From Closterium sp. NIES-65 (taxonomy: Eukaryota > Streptophyta > Zygnematophyceae > Desmidiales > Closteriaceae), in the NCBI GenBank assembly GCA_948144175.1, contig CANXME010002654.1:1426001-1490000 (forward strand): a stretch of 64,000 nucleotides of DNA. Direction: 5' to 3'. The position numbers were made by a program, and so were the translations under genes. How positions within the stretch are numbered: the first letter of the stretch is position 1; every line of letters begins with the position of its first letter. The notes beneath the pieces were generated by a model. That model did no database searches. It saw only the letters and a program-made list of their open reading frames with translations, and was not told where the DNA came from. Positions 52,830-62,189 of this stretch are shown here, one piece after another.

Positions 52830-53160
52830 CGTCGTAGCGGGCGGCGGGGCCGCGTCAGATCAGGCGGCGGGGCCGCGTCGTAGCGGGCGGCGGGACCGCG
52901 TCAGAGCAGGCGGCAGGGCCGCGTCGAGCAGGCGGTGGGGCCGCTCCGTAGCGGGCGGCGTGGCCGCGTCAGAGCAGGCGGCAGGGCCGCGTCGAGCAGG
53001 CGGCGGGGCCGCGTCGTAGCTGGCGGCGGGGCCGCGATCGGGTGGCGGGGCCGCGACGTGGCGGCGGGGCCGCGATCGGGTGGCGGGGCCGCGATCAGAA
53101 GGGGTGGCGGGGCCGCGTCTGAGGGACGGCGGGGCCACGAGGGAAAGGGCGACTCGAGGG
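52830..53160 (-). repeat. GC-rich leader repeats (element H)
   Basis: Units built on GGCGGCGGGGCCGCGTC with GTAGC/AGAGCA variants (about 35 bp), shorter than in other copies. No gene is seen. Confidence 0.8.
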
Positions 53161-53166
53161 GTCGCT

Positions 53167-53244
53167 AAAAAAAAAGGTGCGCGCCTCGGGGCGCGCTTCG
53201 GTGGGCCCTAGGCAACGTTCCCACAGGGAACTCGCTCTATACCA
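53167..53244 (-). promoter_or_regulatory. Primer site, hairpin and GC arm (element H leader)
   Basis: On the element strand: TGGTATAGAGCGAG, GTTCCCTGTGGGAAC hairpin, TGCCTAGGGCCCACCG, then a second hairpin GCGCGCCCCGAGGCGCGC, T run and AGCGACCC. The second hairpin replaces the CCTGCCC box of the other subfamily; I has a related one. Confidence 0.84.
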
Positions 53245-53375
53245 TGTGAAATATATGACCAGGAATGGGAATGACTAAGTTAGAGTTGGGTACAAATACA
53301 ACCCTAGAAAGCTGTACCCCATATGTGCTACCCCACTATAGCCTACAAACATGCATCAGCTATAATAATCTGACA
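53245..53375 (-). repeat. 5' LTR of element H (131 bp)
   Basis: On the + strand it runs from TGTGAAATATATGACC to AATCTGACA, then AAAAC, the right target duplication. Confidence 0.94.
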
Positions 53376-54003
53376 AAAACCTTTTCGGTGAATTCTCGCT
53401 ATGACACAATATCTCGAATGCAGTTTCCATTGCGACCAAGTAATGCGATAAGTTTTCATCGAAGTCAAGGTGCCACTTTCGAGAGTGGAGTCATACATTT
53501 TGAATCCGAAGTCTTTCCCCAAGGAGCATACGTTGCTTTGAGTCGATTTCGCAGTCCTGCTCGATTGTTTCTTCGAAGTTTTTTCATAAACATGCATTAA
53601 AACGGATTCTCGTGTAGTGGCGGAAATGCGTCGTCTACATGAGAGACTCCTTGTTTTGAATCCAAGACCGATTGGTGCGATCGTTCAACAACAGTCATTG
53701 ATGAAGTTTGCATTTCAAAATGTGAGGAACTTTCGAGGGCATCATAGAGATGTTAATATCAACAGTCTTGATGGATTTGATTTCACAGTTCTCTTTGAGA
53801 CACACTTGGGTGAGAATGATGCGTTACCAAACTCGACGAACAACATCTTCAGGATTGTTCGTTTTGATTACAAATCTGGTGGGATTCTTTTATACCATCG
53901 TACTTCAATAAGAAACGTACAATATGTTGAAAACTCAAAAGTCGAGTTGTTAACTTTTTCTATCAACGCAAAAGATGAAGAAGTTGAGTTGTTATCGTAA
54001 TCC
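53376..54003 (+). mobile_element. Helitron block 6 (helicase end and EEP endonuclease start)
   Basis: AT-rich. First frame, in phase with block 5: FSVNSRYDTISRMQFPLRPS, NAISFHRSQGATFESGVIHF, GAYVALSRFRSPARLFLRSF. This holds the PIF1 C-terminal motifs HRSQGxT and YVALSRxRS and ends with a stop at about 53598. Second frame from about 53617: MRRLHERLLVLNPRPIGAIV, KFAFQNVRNFRGHHRDV, FTVLFETHLGENDAL, RIVRFDYKSGGILLYHRTS, VELLTFSINAKDEEVELLS. Its FxNVRxFRGHxxDV, FxETHL and GGILLYxR match endonuclease/exonuclease/phosphatase domains, where E of ET and later acidic residues bind metal. A frame change lies between helicase and EEP. The block ends at the LTR of element I. Confidence 0.85.
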
Positions 54004-54137
54004 TGTCAGAACATTATAGCTTATATATATTTGTGTAGGCTATAGTGGGGTATCCCATAGGGGGTACAACCCAATCAGGGTTTCCTATATGTACTCACTT
54101 CATTCATAGTTGATTCATCCTCGTTCTCATTCTCACA
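54004..54137 (+). repeat. 5' LTR of element I (134 bp)
   Basis: TGTCAGAACATTATAGC to GTTCTCATTCTCACA, with a TTATATATATTTG A/T tract and the shared core. Two differences from 60163-60296. Confidence 0.94.
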
Positions 54138-54225
54138 TGGAATCAGAGCAGGTCCCCTCCTATGGACTGTTCCTAGGGCCCACCGAAGCGCGCCTCGAGT
54201 CGCGCTCTCCTTTTTTTTAGCGACC
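54138..54225 (+). promoter_or_regulatory. Primer site and leader head of element I
   Basis: TGGAATCAGAGCAGG directly after the LTR, GTCCCC...GGAC weak hairpin, TGTTCCTAGGGCCCACCG, GCGCGCCTCGAGTCGCGC inverted repeat, 8-T run, AGCGACCC. Same plan as H. Confidence 0.84.
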
Positions 54226-54299
54226 CTTCGTGTCGCCCCTAGCGGCCCGTCAGCGCCGCCTTTACGGTCGTGCCGAGCCGCCTTAGCGGCAGTGACGCG

Positions 54300-54750
54300 C
54301 CGCCCTTGCAGCGGCCTGTTGCGCCGCCCTACCTCGCGGCCCCGCCGCCCCATCGCGCGGCCTCGCCGCCCTACTCCTTCGGCCCCGCCACCCTACGTCG
54401 CGGCCCCGCCGCCCTACGCCGACGGCCCCGCCGCCCTACTCACGCGGCCCCGCCGCCCTACTCCTGCGGCCCCGCCGCCCTACGTCGCGGCTCCGCCGCC
54501 CTACACCGACGGCCCCGCCGCCCTACTCACGCGGCCCCGCCGCCCTACTCCTGCGGCCCCGCCGCCCTACGTCGCGGCCCCGCCGCCCTACCTTTCGACG
54601 GCCCCGCCGCCCTACGTCGCGGCCCCGCCGCACTACGCCGACGGCCCCGCCGTCCTACCTTTCGACGGCCCCGCCGCCCTACGTCGCGGCCCCGCCGCCC
54701 TTCTCGACGGCCCCGCCGTCCTACGTCGCGGCCCCGCCGACCTACTTTGC
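54300..54750 (+). repeat. 21-bp leader minisatellite (element I)
   Basis: About 20 units on the pattern CGGCCCCGCCGCCCTACGTCG, the reverse-strand relative of the unit in A. CCGAGCCGCC(GAGCAG) units follow to about 55075. No gene is seen. Confidence 0.86.
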
Positions 54751-55109
54751 GGCCCGCCAGCCGCCCTACCTGCTGCCATCCCGCAGCTCTACCTGCGGCC
54801 CACCCGCCGCCCTACCTGCGGCCCACCCGCCGCCCTACCCACGACCGCCGCGCCGCCCTGAACTAGCGCCACCGAGCCGCCCGACCGCTGGGTCGCCCAG
54901 CAGCCGAGCCGCCGAACCGCCCAGCAGCCGAGCCGCTGAACCGCCGAGCCGCCCAGCAGCCGAGCCGCCGAGCCGCCGAGCCGCCCAGCAGCCGAGCAGC
55001 CGAGCCACCGAGCCGCCCAGCAGCCAAGTCCCCCAGCAGCCAAGCCGCCCAGCAGCCGAGCCGCCGGCCGCTGAGCTGCCCTACTTCCAGACCGCCCGAT
55101 CTGCCCAGT

Positions 55110-56955
55110 GTGGTCGTGAGTCCCTGTCCCCTCAGCAGCTCCGGGAGTGGTACACTGCGCGCCAGCGGGGTGGGGGTTTTGGTTCGTGCACCTACGTCCT
55201 GCGCACCGGCGACCGTGCAGGTGAGCAGTGTGGGGGTGCGCACCCCTCCCAGCGCTGCTTTGGCCGCCTGACGGACGCGTGGCGTCACCAGTTCCCGGAG
55301 GCCTCAGAGATCCCTCGCTAGGGTGAGCTGTCTAGGGCGGGTGTTGCCATCTTTGATCTTGACTTTGATGCTATTCTCTCTGCCATGTATGCTGTGTCTA
55401 TTAGTGATGAGGGTGACTGTTACCGATGTTTCCCGCCCGATCCGGGCATTGAGTCTGCTGCTCTAGGTACTGGTGCGGCTGCTGCCCTAGGTGCTTGCGA
55501 CGCTGCTGCTCTAGGTGCTAGTGTGTCTGCGTCCTTAGGTACTGGTGAGTCTGCACTCTCAGGCACTACGTCGGCTTCGGCCTCCCTCACCTTCACTCTT
55601 GACTCTGGGGCATCTCGCTCCTTCTTTCGGGACCGCACCACACTCACGCCGCTCAGTCGGCCGGTTGCGGTGTCTCTGGCTGACCCCTTCGAGGGTCCTG
55701 TACTGTCTCGCTTCTCCACAGTCCTCCCGTGTCCGGCGGCTCCCTCTGGCGCCCTGTCTGGTCTTTACCTCCCCTCGTTCTCTACAAACCTGGTGAGTGG
55801 TGCTGACCTACAGGATGCAGGTGTCCACCAGTTCACTCCTGCGCGTCAGCGAGTGACGCACTGCACAGAGGCCAGCACAGGCCGACACCTGGCTACGTTC
55901 TCCTGTCAGCCGGGGTCGAGCCTATACACTCTGACCACTGCGTCTCCTCCAGTTGCTGAGTCTGGTAGGGTAGCTGCGTCGGGTCAGGTGTTTGCTGCGG
56001 CGTCCAGGTCTGGTCTTGAGTCTGCCCCCTGTTCGTGTCGTCTCCTGTCTCACGAGACTCTCCTCTGGCACCACCGCCTTGGCCACCCCTCTCTGCTTCG
56101 GCTCAAAGGCATGGCCTCCCGTCTTCTTGTATGTGGTCTCCCCCGGTCCCTCCCCTTCCACAGGGCCCTGGCCCTGCCTGAGTCCCTGGTGTCGAGGGGC
56201 GCCAGTGGGCTGCCCCTCACTCCTCCCAGTTTCCTCCGACAGAGGCCCTGTTGTAGACGCTACACATAGATGTGTGGGGCCCAGCCTGCGTCCGTGGACA
56301 GGGTCACGAGCGCTACTTCCTGCTCGTTGTTGACGAATACTCGCGTTACACCACAGTCTTCCCCTTGCGCAGCAAGGGTGATGTCACTGAGGTGCTGATC
56401 GACTGGATCCGCGCAGCTTGTCTCCAGCTCAGGCAGAGCTTTGGCTCGGACTTTCCTGTTTTGCATCTGCACTCGGACAGAGGCGGAGAGTTCTCCTCTG
56501 GCCTTCTGCGAGCCTACTGTCGTGCACGAGGCATCCGTCAGACCTTCACGCTTCCGGACTCACCGCAGCAAAATGGGATTGCTGAGCGCCGCATTGGCAT
56601 GGTCATGGACGTCGCTCGTACGTCTATGATGCATGCGGCTGCCCCCCATTTTCTGTGGCCGTTTGCGGTCAGGTACGCGGCGCATCAGATCAACCTTCAC
56701 CCCACGGTCTCCAGGCTGGAGACCTCCCCAGCCTTGCTGTGGACGGGGAAGGTTGGCGATGCGTCGGCGTTCTGGGTCTGGGGATCTCGGGCGTTTGTCC
56801 GCGACTTGTCTGCGGACAAGCTATCCCCTCGCGCTGCTCCCTGCGTCTTCCTGAGGTTCCCCCCCGAAGCCCCTGGGTGGCAGTTCTACCACCCCACCTC
56901 TCGTCGTGTTCTGTCCTCCCAGGACGTCACGTTCGACGAGTCTGTACCCTAATAC
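55110..56955 (+). pseudogene. Copia gag end, protease and integrase (element I)
   Basis: LSPQQLREWYTARQRGGGFG, spaced zinc knuckle CTYVLRTGDRAGEQC-GGAH-PSQRC, FDLDFDAILSAMYAVSIS, ALGAC/ALGAS repeats, protease box FTLDSGASRSFFRDR, LVSGADLQDAGVHQFTPAR, LLSHETLLWHHRLGHPSLL, VVDEYSRYTTVFPLRSKGD, HSDRGGEFSSGLLRAYCRAR, SPQQNGIAERRIGMV, DVTFDESV. Broken. Confidence 0.84.
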
Positions 56956-57105
56956 CGCCTCTTCCCCTACCGCACTCCGTCCCTACCCCCGCCCCTGCTC
57001 TTCCTTTTCCTAGGTCCCCCCCCCCGGTAGACCCCCTCCCCCCTCAGGGTCCTGCCCCTTCAGGTGTGTCCCAGGTAGACGCAGTCGAGCCTGTCGAGGT
57101 CACTG

Positions 57106-57320
57106 GTGACTCTGGTGCTGCTGAGGGTGCTGAGCATAGGGGTGCTCAGACTGGGGGTGCTGAGCCTGGGGGTGCTGCGCCTGGGGGTGCTGGGCCTGGG
57201 GGTGCGGAGCCTGGGGGTGCTGAGCCTGGGGGTGCTACGCCTGGAGGTGCCTTGCCTGGGGGTGCTGGGTCTGGGGGTGCTGGGCCTAGAGGTTCTACGG
57301 GTGCTTCGTCTCGCCGGGAG
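57106..57320 (+). repeat. GAEPG-coding minisatellite (element I linker)
   Basis: About 12 units of 15 bp (GGGGGTGCTGAGCCT) between integrase and the SRREPLSPQ box. The shortest such tract among the near-complete copies. Confidence 0.88.
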
Positions 57321-57349
57321 CCACTCTCTCCACAGTAGCTGCGCAAAAT

Positions 57350-59949
57350 TTGCCCGGCGCTGGAGCCGTGCTGCTGGTGCTGGAGGTTCGTCGGCTACTG
57401 AGGGTGCTGCTGTCGCGGGTCCCGGAGGTGCTCGTCCTGGGAGTACTGGAGCTGCTGGGCCTGCGGGTTCGACTGGAGCTGGTGATGCTGAGGGTGTTGG
57501 CGCTGAGACTACCACTGGCGGTCCGGCTGGCGGTGCTCCTGGTGCTGCTGGAGGTTCAGGAGCTGCTGGAGGAGCTGCTGGGGGTTCTGGAGCTGCTGGA
57601 GGTGCTGCTGGAGGTGCTGCTGGAGCGGGTACTCCTGCTGGGGGTACTGGTACTGTCCGTGCTGTGTCTGGCGTCGCGGCGCGGCCTCGACCGTACTTGG
57701 TTCCACTCCTGCAGCAGGTTCTTGGTCTTACACCTTCTTCTGGTCCTCCTCCTCCTCCCTTAGAGGGTCCACAGCCTGTCCAGTCACAGTCACAGCTACA
57801 GCCTGCCTCCCCTTTGCCTGCTCCTTCTCCCTACGCTGGTCCTAATTGAGGTCTTACTGAGCGTCGTCAGCCTGCGTCTCGTCCTGCGTCGCCTGTTCGT
57901 GCTGCGCGCGCTAGTGGTCGCAGTTCGCGTCGGCGTCCTCCTCCTGTCCCTGGCACGCACCGGATGTCTCTGCGTCCGTCTACTACTCCTCTGCGTGCCC
58001 CTTTGCCTTCTCCTCCTGCGTCCTCTCTTCCTGCTCTTGCCGACCCGGAGTCGGACTCTCTTCGTGCTGCCAGTCCTACTGTCACGCGTCTCCTTGCTAC
58101 TGCCGTCACTGACCCTTCTTTCGAGTCTACTGCTGCGTCTGCCCTCGTTACTGAGCTCGTCGACTTTGCAGCTCGCTGTCGTCTAGACTACGCTGCTAGT
58201 CTTGTCGCTGAGTCTGAGTCTGTCTGTCCTCCGTCCGTCGGGGGTGAGTGTGCCCTTGGCACGGACGTCCTTGAGGATAGGCAGGAGGAGTTCTAGTGTC
58301 TGGCCGCCGCTTCACCTCATCTCGTTTCCGTACTGCTCACCCCTGAGGGAGACCCGGATGCACTTGACATCCCGACTCCGCGCTCTTACGCGGAGGCGAT
58401 AGAGGGTCCCTACTCCTCTCAGTGGCAGGCAGCTATGGATGCAGAGATGGCTTCCTGGAAGTCCACAGGCACCTACGTTGACGCTGTCCCCCCTCCTGGG
58501 GCGAACATCGTTAGTGGCATGTGGATCTTCAGGGTGAAGCGGCCGCCGGGTTCTCCGCCTGTCTTCAAGGCGCGTTACGTGGCTCGTGGCTTCAGTCAGC
58601 GGCAGGGATTTGACTACTTTCATACCTTCTCCCCCCCCCCGAAGATGACCACTCTTCGGGTACTGCTGCACGTTGCTGCTCACCGTGACTACGAGCTGCA
58701 CTCTCTCGACTTCAGCACTGCTTTCTTGCAGGGCAGCCTGCACGAGGAGATCTGGCTGCGCCGCCCACCTGGCTTCGCTGGGTCTTTCCCTCCTGGTACC
58801 CAGTGGAGTCTCTGGCGTCCAGTCTACGATCTCCGCCAGGCGCCACGTGAGTGGCACGACACACTGAGGACTACGCTGGCGGCACTTGGGTTTGCTCCTT
58901 CTACTGCCGACCCGTCGCTGTTTCTGCGCACCGACACCTCTCTGCCGCCCTTCTACATCCTCGTGTACATTGACAACTTGGTCTTTGCCACAGCTGACAC
59001 TGCTGGACTCGCCTACGTGAAGTCCGAGCTGCAGAAGAGACACACGTGCACTGACCTGGGTGAACTGCGCAGCTACCTTGGCTTGCAGATCACCCGGGAC
59101 AGAGCACGCCGCACCATTACCCTGACTCAGTCACACATGGTGCAGCAGGTCATTGAGCGCTTCGGCTTCACGTACTCCTCGCCTCAGGCCACTCCTCTGC
59201 CTACTCGCCACTCGCTCTCAGCTCTGCCTTCGTATGAGTCCGTAGAGTCGAGTGGCCCGTATCCAGAGCTTGTTGGCTGCCTCATGTACCTGATGACCTG
59301 CACACGACCTGACCTTGCATACCCTCTTAGCATTCTTGCGCGCTATGTTGCTCCTGGGAGACACCGACCAGAGCACATGGCTGCAGCGAAGAGGGTGTTG
59401 CGCTACTTGTGCAGTACGTCGGGCATGGGGCTAGTGCTTGGAGGGCGCAGTAAAGTGGTCCTTACTGGGCACGCGGACGCTTCTTGGGCTGACGACCAGG
59501 CTACGCAGCGGTCGTCACAGGGTTACACCTTCAGTCTTGGTTCCGGCTCTGTTTCCTGGCGGGCTACCCGCTCGTCTTCTGTTCTCGGCTCTAGTTTTGA
59601 GGCTGAGATCTACGCCGCGGCTATGGCTGCCCAGGAGCTTCGCTGGCTCACCTACCTGCTGACCGACCTTGGAGAGCCGCCTCGTTCTCCCCCAGCCCTG
59701 TACGTAGACAACAAGGCCATGCTGGCCTTGTGTCGAGAGCAGCGATTGGAGCACAGGACAAAGCACATTCCTCTCCGCTACTTTCTTGCTCGTGAGCTAC
59801 AGCAGCGTGGACAGTTGCGGCTTGCGTACGTGGCCTCTGAGGCCAACACTGCTGATGTCTTCACCAAGGCACTTGCGCCTTGTGATCATCAGCGCTTCTG
59901 CACTCAGCTGGGTCTTGTGCTTGTTTTGCCTCACTTGCTCACTTCTTGA
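57350..59949 (+). pseudogene. Copia pol part: linker, RT and RNase H (element I)
   Basis: Alanine-glycine and proline-rich linker, GTHRMSLRPS-type box, VGGECALGTDVLEDRQEEF, WIFRVKRPPGSPPVFKARY, LDFSTAFLQGSLHEEIW, LGELRSYLGLQITRDRARR, CTRPDLAYPLSILARYVAPG, GHADASWADDQ, AEIYAAAMAAQELRW, YVDNKAMLALCREQRLEH, ANTADVFTKALAP and LLTS. A 504-codon open stretch covers 58435-59949. Broken copy overall. Confidence 0.85.
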
Positions 59950-60162
59950 TCTTGCTTGTACCTTTACCTATATATACTCTTGCTCTTGCTTGCTTGGCCT
60001 CTTGTATATATATATGTGTGATCTTGCATGTGAACTGGCCTTTTGGCCTTTGAACTTGTGCTCGGAATGTGTGGTGACTTTGTGATCCACCCTGAGCTTT
60101 GATTTGATTTGTTTGACTGGTCTTGTGACCCCTTGTTCTCCCCCACTTTGCCTATGGGGGTG

Positions 60163-60296
60163 TGTCAGAACATTATAGCTTATATATATTTGTGTTGGCT
60201 ATAGTGGGGTATCCCATAGGGGGTACAACCCAATCAGGGTTTGCTATATGTACTCACTTCATTCATAGTTGATTCATCCTCGTTCTCATTCTCACA
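60163..60296 (+). repeat. 3' LTR of element I (134 bp)
   Basis: Preceded by the polypurine tract CCTATGGGGGTG (about 60151-60162) and followed by AATCC, the right target duplication. Confidence 0.94.
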
Positions 60297-60395
60297 AATC
60301 CAACCAATCAACGTAATCATAACATCCTTTTTGATATGATTACATCCATCATTATTAAGCATATGGACTATAACATGATTTTTTTGGGCGATTTC
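60297..60395 (+). mobile_element. Helitron block 7 (EEP endonuclease, middle)
   Basis: Only 99 bp, AT-rich, open in one + frame: NPTNQRNHNILFDMITSII, then KHMDYNMIFLGDF. The xxIFLGDFN string is the aspartate-bearing motif of EEP endonucleases. It fits directly after the part of the EEP domain seen in block 6, though one base out of phase, so a small change lies near the junction. It ends at the LTR of element J. Confidence 0.75.
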
Positions 60396-60521
60396 TGTCA
60401 AACTTATAGGCTATAGTCTGTGTAGGCTGTACTGGGGTAGACAATATGGGGTACAACACTTTTAGGTTTTCCTACTTGTACCCACGTGTTTCCTAGTGCA
60501 TTCATCTCTTGTTCTTTCACA
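60396..60521 (+). repeat. 5' LTR of element J (126 bp)
   Basis: TGTCAAACTTATAGGC to GTTCTTTCACA, with GTAGGCTGTACTGGGGTA and ATATGGGGTACA. Most like the 3' LTR of K at the other end of the window. Confidence 0.86.
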
Positions 60522-60603
60522 TGGTATAGAGCAGGTTCCCTAGTGGGAACGTTTCCTAGGGCCCACCGAAAATTCGAAAAAAAAAAAAAAAAAATCCTGC
60601 CCG
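60522..60603 (+). promoter_or_regulatory. Primer site, hairpin and A-tract (element J leader)
   Basis: TGGTATAGAGCAGG, GTTCCCTAGTGGGAAC hairpin, TTCCTAGGGCCCACCG, an 18-A run where other copies have T, then TCCTGCCCGTAGCG. The A/T inversion of the tract suggests its sequence is not critical. Confidence 0.84.
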
Positions 60604-60609
60604 TAGCGA

Positions 60610-61050
60610 GCTTCACCCCTTCCCGAGTCGCGCCCCGCGTCCCCTGCCCTTCGTGGCCCCTTAGCCGCTCCTTCACGGCCCCTCTCACGGCCCCTCGCGA
60701 CCCCTTAGCCGCTCCCTCGTGGCCCCAGTCACGGCCTCTCGCGGCCCCTCTCTCACGGCCCCTCTCTCACGGCCCCTCGCGGCCCCTCCGCAGCCGTTTG
60801 CGGCCCCTCGCGGCCCCTCCGCGGCCGTTCGCGGCCCCTCGCGGCCCCTCCGCGGCCGTTCGCGGCCCCACGCGGCCCCTCTCCCGGCCCCTCGCGGCCC
60901 TGTCGCGGCCCCTCGCGGCCCCTCGTGACTCGTCGCGGCTCGTCGCGGCCCCTCCGCGGCCCCTCTCTAGGCCCCTGATGGCCCCGTCGCGGCTCCCTCG
61001 CGGCCCCGTTACGGCTCCTTCGTCGCCCCTGCCCGCCGCGTCGCCCCGCG
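60610..61050 (+). repeat. GC-rich leader repeats (element J)
   Basis: Imperfect repeats of CTCGCGGCCCCTCCGCGGCCGTT type (about 23-32 bp, clearest 60775-60880). No gene is seen. Confidence 0.8.
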
Positions 61051-61054
61051 CCCT

Positions 61055-61520
61055 GGAGCAGCCGCCCCTGTAGCAGCCGCCCCTGGAGCAGCCGCCTCTG
61101 CAGCAGCCGCCCCTGGAGCAGCCGCCATTGCAGCAGCAGCCCCTGGAGCAGCCGCCACTACAGCAGCCGCCCCTGGAGCAGCCGCCACTGCAGCAGCCGC
61201 CCCTTGAGCAGCTGCCACTGCAGCAGCCGCCCCTGGAACAACCGCCACTGCAGCAGCAGCCCCTGCAGCAGCCGCCCCTGCAGCAGCCGCCCTTGGAGCA
61301 GCCACCACTACAGCAGCCGCCCCTGGAGCAGCCACCCCTGCGGCAGCCGCCCCTGGAGCAAGCGCCGCTGCAGCAGCCGCCCCGGGAGCAGCCGCCCCTG
61401 CAGCAGCCGCCCCTGGAGCAGCCGCCCCTGCAGCAGCCGCCCCTGGAGCAGCCGCTCCTGCAGCACCCGACTCTGGAGCAGCCGCCCCTGCAGCAGCTGC
61501 CCCTACAGCAGCCGCGGAGC
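61055..61520 (+). repeat. 30-bp minisatellite coding PPLEQPPLQQ (element J)
   Basis: About 15 units of 30 bp (two 15-bp halves, CCGCCCCTGGAGCAG and CCGCCCCTGCAGCAG) in one open frame. The 10-residue repeat is rich in Pro, Leu and Gln. It stands where the other copies have the Gag N-terminal domain. Not found elsewhere in the window. Confidence 0.88.
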
Positions 61521-61639
61521 CCTCACCGTTGCAGCCGTCGTACGCCTGCCCTTCTCGCCCCTGGTGAGCACTGCATGTCTGTTACTGCTACTCTTGCTGC
61601 TACTGCTCTTTCAACTGCTACTGCTGCTCCTGGCGTGGC

Positions 61640-62180
61640 CAAATGCAGCTCCAGCGCTGACCACGTGAGTCCCTCGCCCCCCAACAGCTTCGTGAGTGGT
61701 ACGCTAGTTGGGGATGTAGGGGTGGCCGCGCTGCGACTACTGCTACTGCTTCTACTGCTGCTACTGCTGCTACTGCGGCTACCACTGCTCCTCCTGCTCC
61801 TGGCGGTGGCCAGATGCAGCTCCAGCGACGTCCCCGTGAGTCCCTCACGCCCCAGCAGCTTCGTGAATGGTACGCTACTTGGGGTTGTTGGGGTGGCCGT
61901 AGTGGGAGTCGTTCTGGCGTGAGGAGTTCGGGAGCTACTTGTAGTGGCCAGGTGCAGCTGCAGCGTAGTCTGCGCGCGGTCCTTTCGCCCCAGCAGCTTC
62001 GTGATTGGTACGCTCAGCGTGGAGGGTCACGGATTTCTGCCCGCTGTCCGTACGTCATTCGCACTGGTGTTCGGACTAGTCAGCCCTGCGGGACGCTTGG
62101 TCACGCCGAGTCCCGCTGCTTCGTCCGTCTGAGCGACGTCTGGCGTACGGAGTTTGGCGACGCCGCTGAGCTCCCCGACT
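61640..62180 (+). pseudogene. Copia gag end with three SPQQLREWY boxes (element J)
   Basis: Three successive copies of a module (about 140-160 bp each, near 61650, 61815 and 61945): Q-M/V-Q-L-Q-R, then RESLTPQQLREWYATWGCWG or AVLSPQQLRDWYAQRGG. The last is followed by the zinc knuckle CPYVIRTGVRTSQPC-GTLGH-AESRC (C-x13-C-x4-H-x4-C) and RLSDVWRTEFGDAAELPDW. Confidence 0.83.
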
Positions 62181-62189
62181 GGGTGGAGC

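Larger units (their letters stand above)
46704..53375 (-). mobile_element. Element H: Ty1/copia LTR retrotransposon, both LTRs
   Basis: A 6.67-kb element on the - strand with perfect 5-bp duplications AAAAC (46699-46703 and 53376-53380). Its two 131-bp LTRs differ at 2 positions. From the right: LTR, primer site, leader, gag with glycine-rich tail, protease, integrase, GAEPG-type repeats, linker, RT (YVDD 48019-48030), RNase H, 3' UTR, LTR. Broken, few breaks; it keeps long gag-side and integrase-side frames. The Helitron reading frame is in phase across it. Confidence 0.95.
54004..60296 (+). mobile_element. Element I: Ty1/copia LTR retrotransposon, both LTRs
   Basis: A 6.29-kb element on the + strand with perfect duplications AATCC (53999-54003 and 60297-60301). 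Its two 134-bp LTRs differ at 2 positions. Order: LTR, primer site, leader (54226-55080), the zinc-knuckle end of gag (55110-55320), protease (55591-55635), integrase (about 55990-56950), GAEPG-type repeats (57120-57300), linker, RT, RNase H (to 59949), 3' UTR, polypurine tract, LTR. Broken, several breaks. Confidence 0.95.

Noticed and set aside
53617-54003. The EEP domain as part of a LINE
   Set aside because: It follows the Helitron helicase end within about 60 bp on the same strand and no LINE reverse transcriptase is near. Kept as the Helitron C-terminal domain, with some doubt.
1436-60395. The AT-rich blocks as exons of one host gene with copia elements in its introns
   Set aside because: The joins are 5-bp duplications inside codons with no splice sites, and the encoded protein is a Helitron Rep-helicase-endonuclease, a known transposase.
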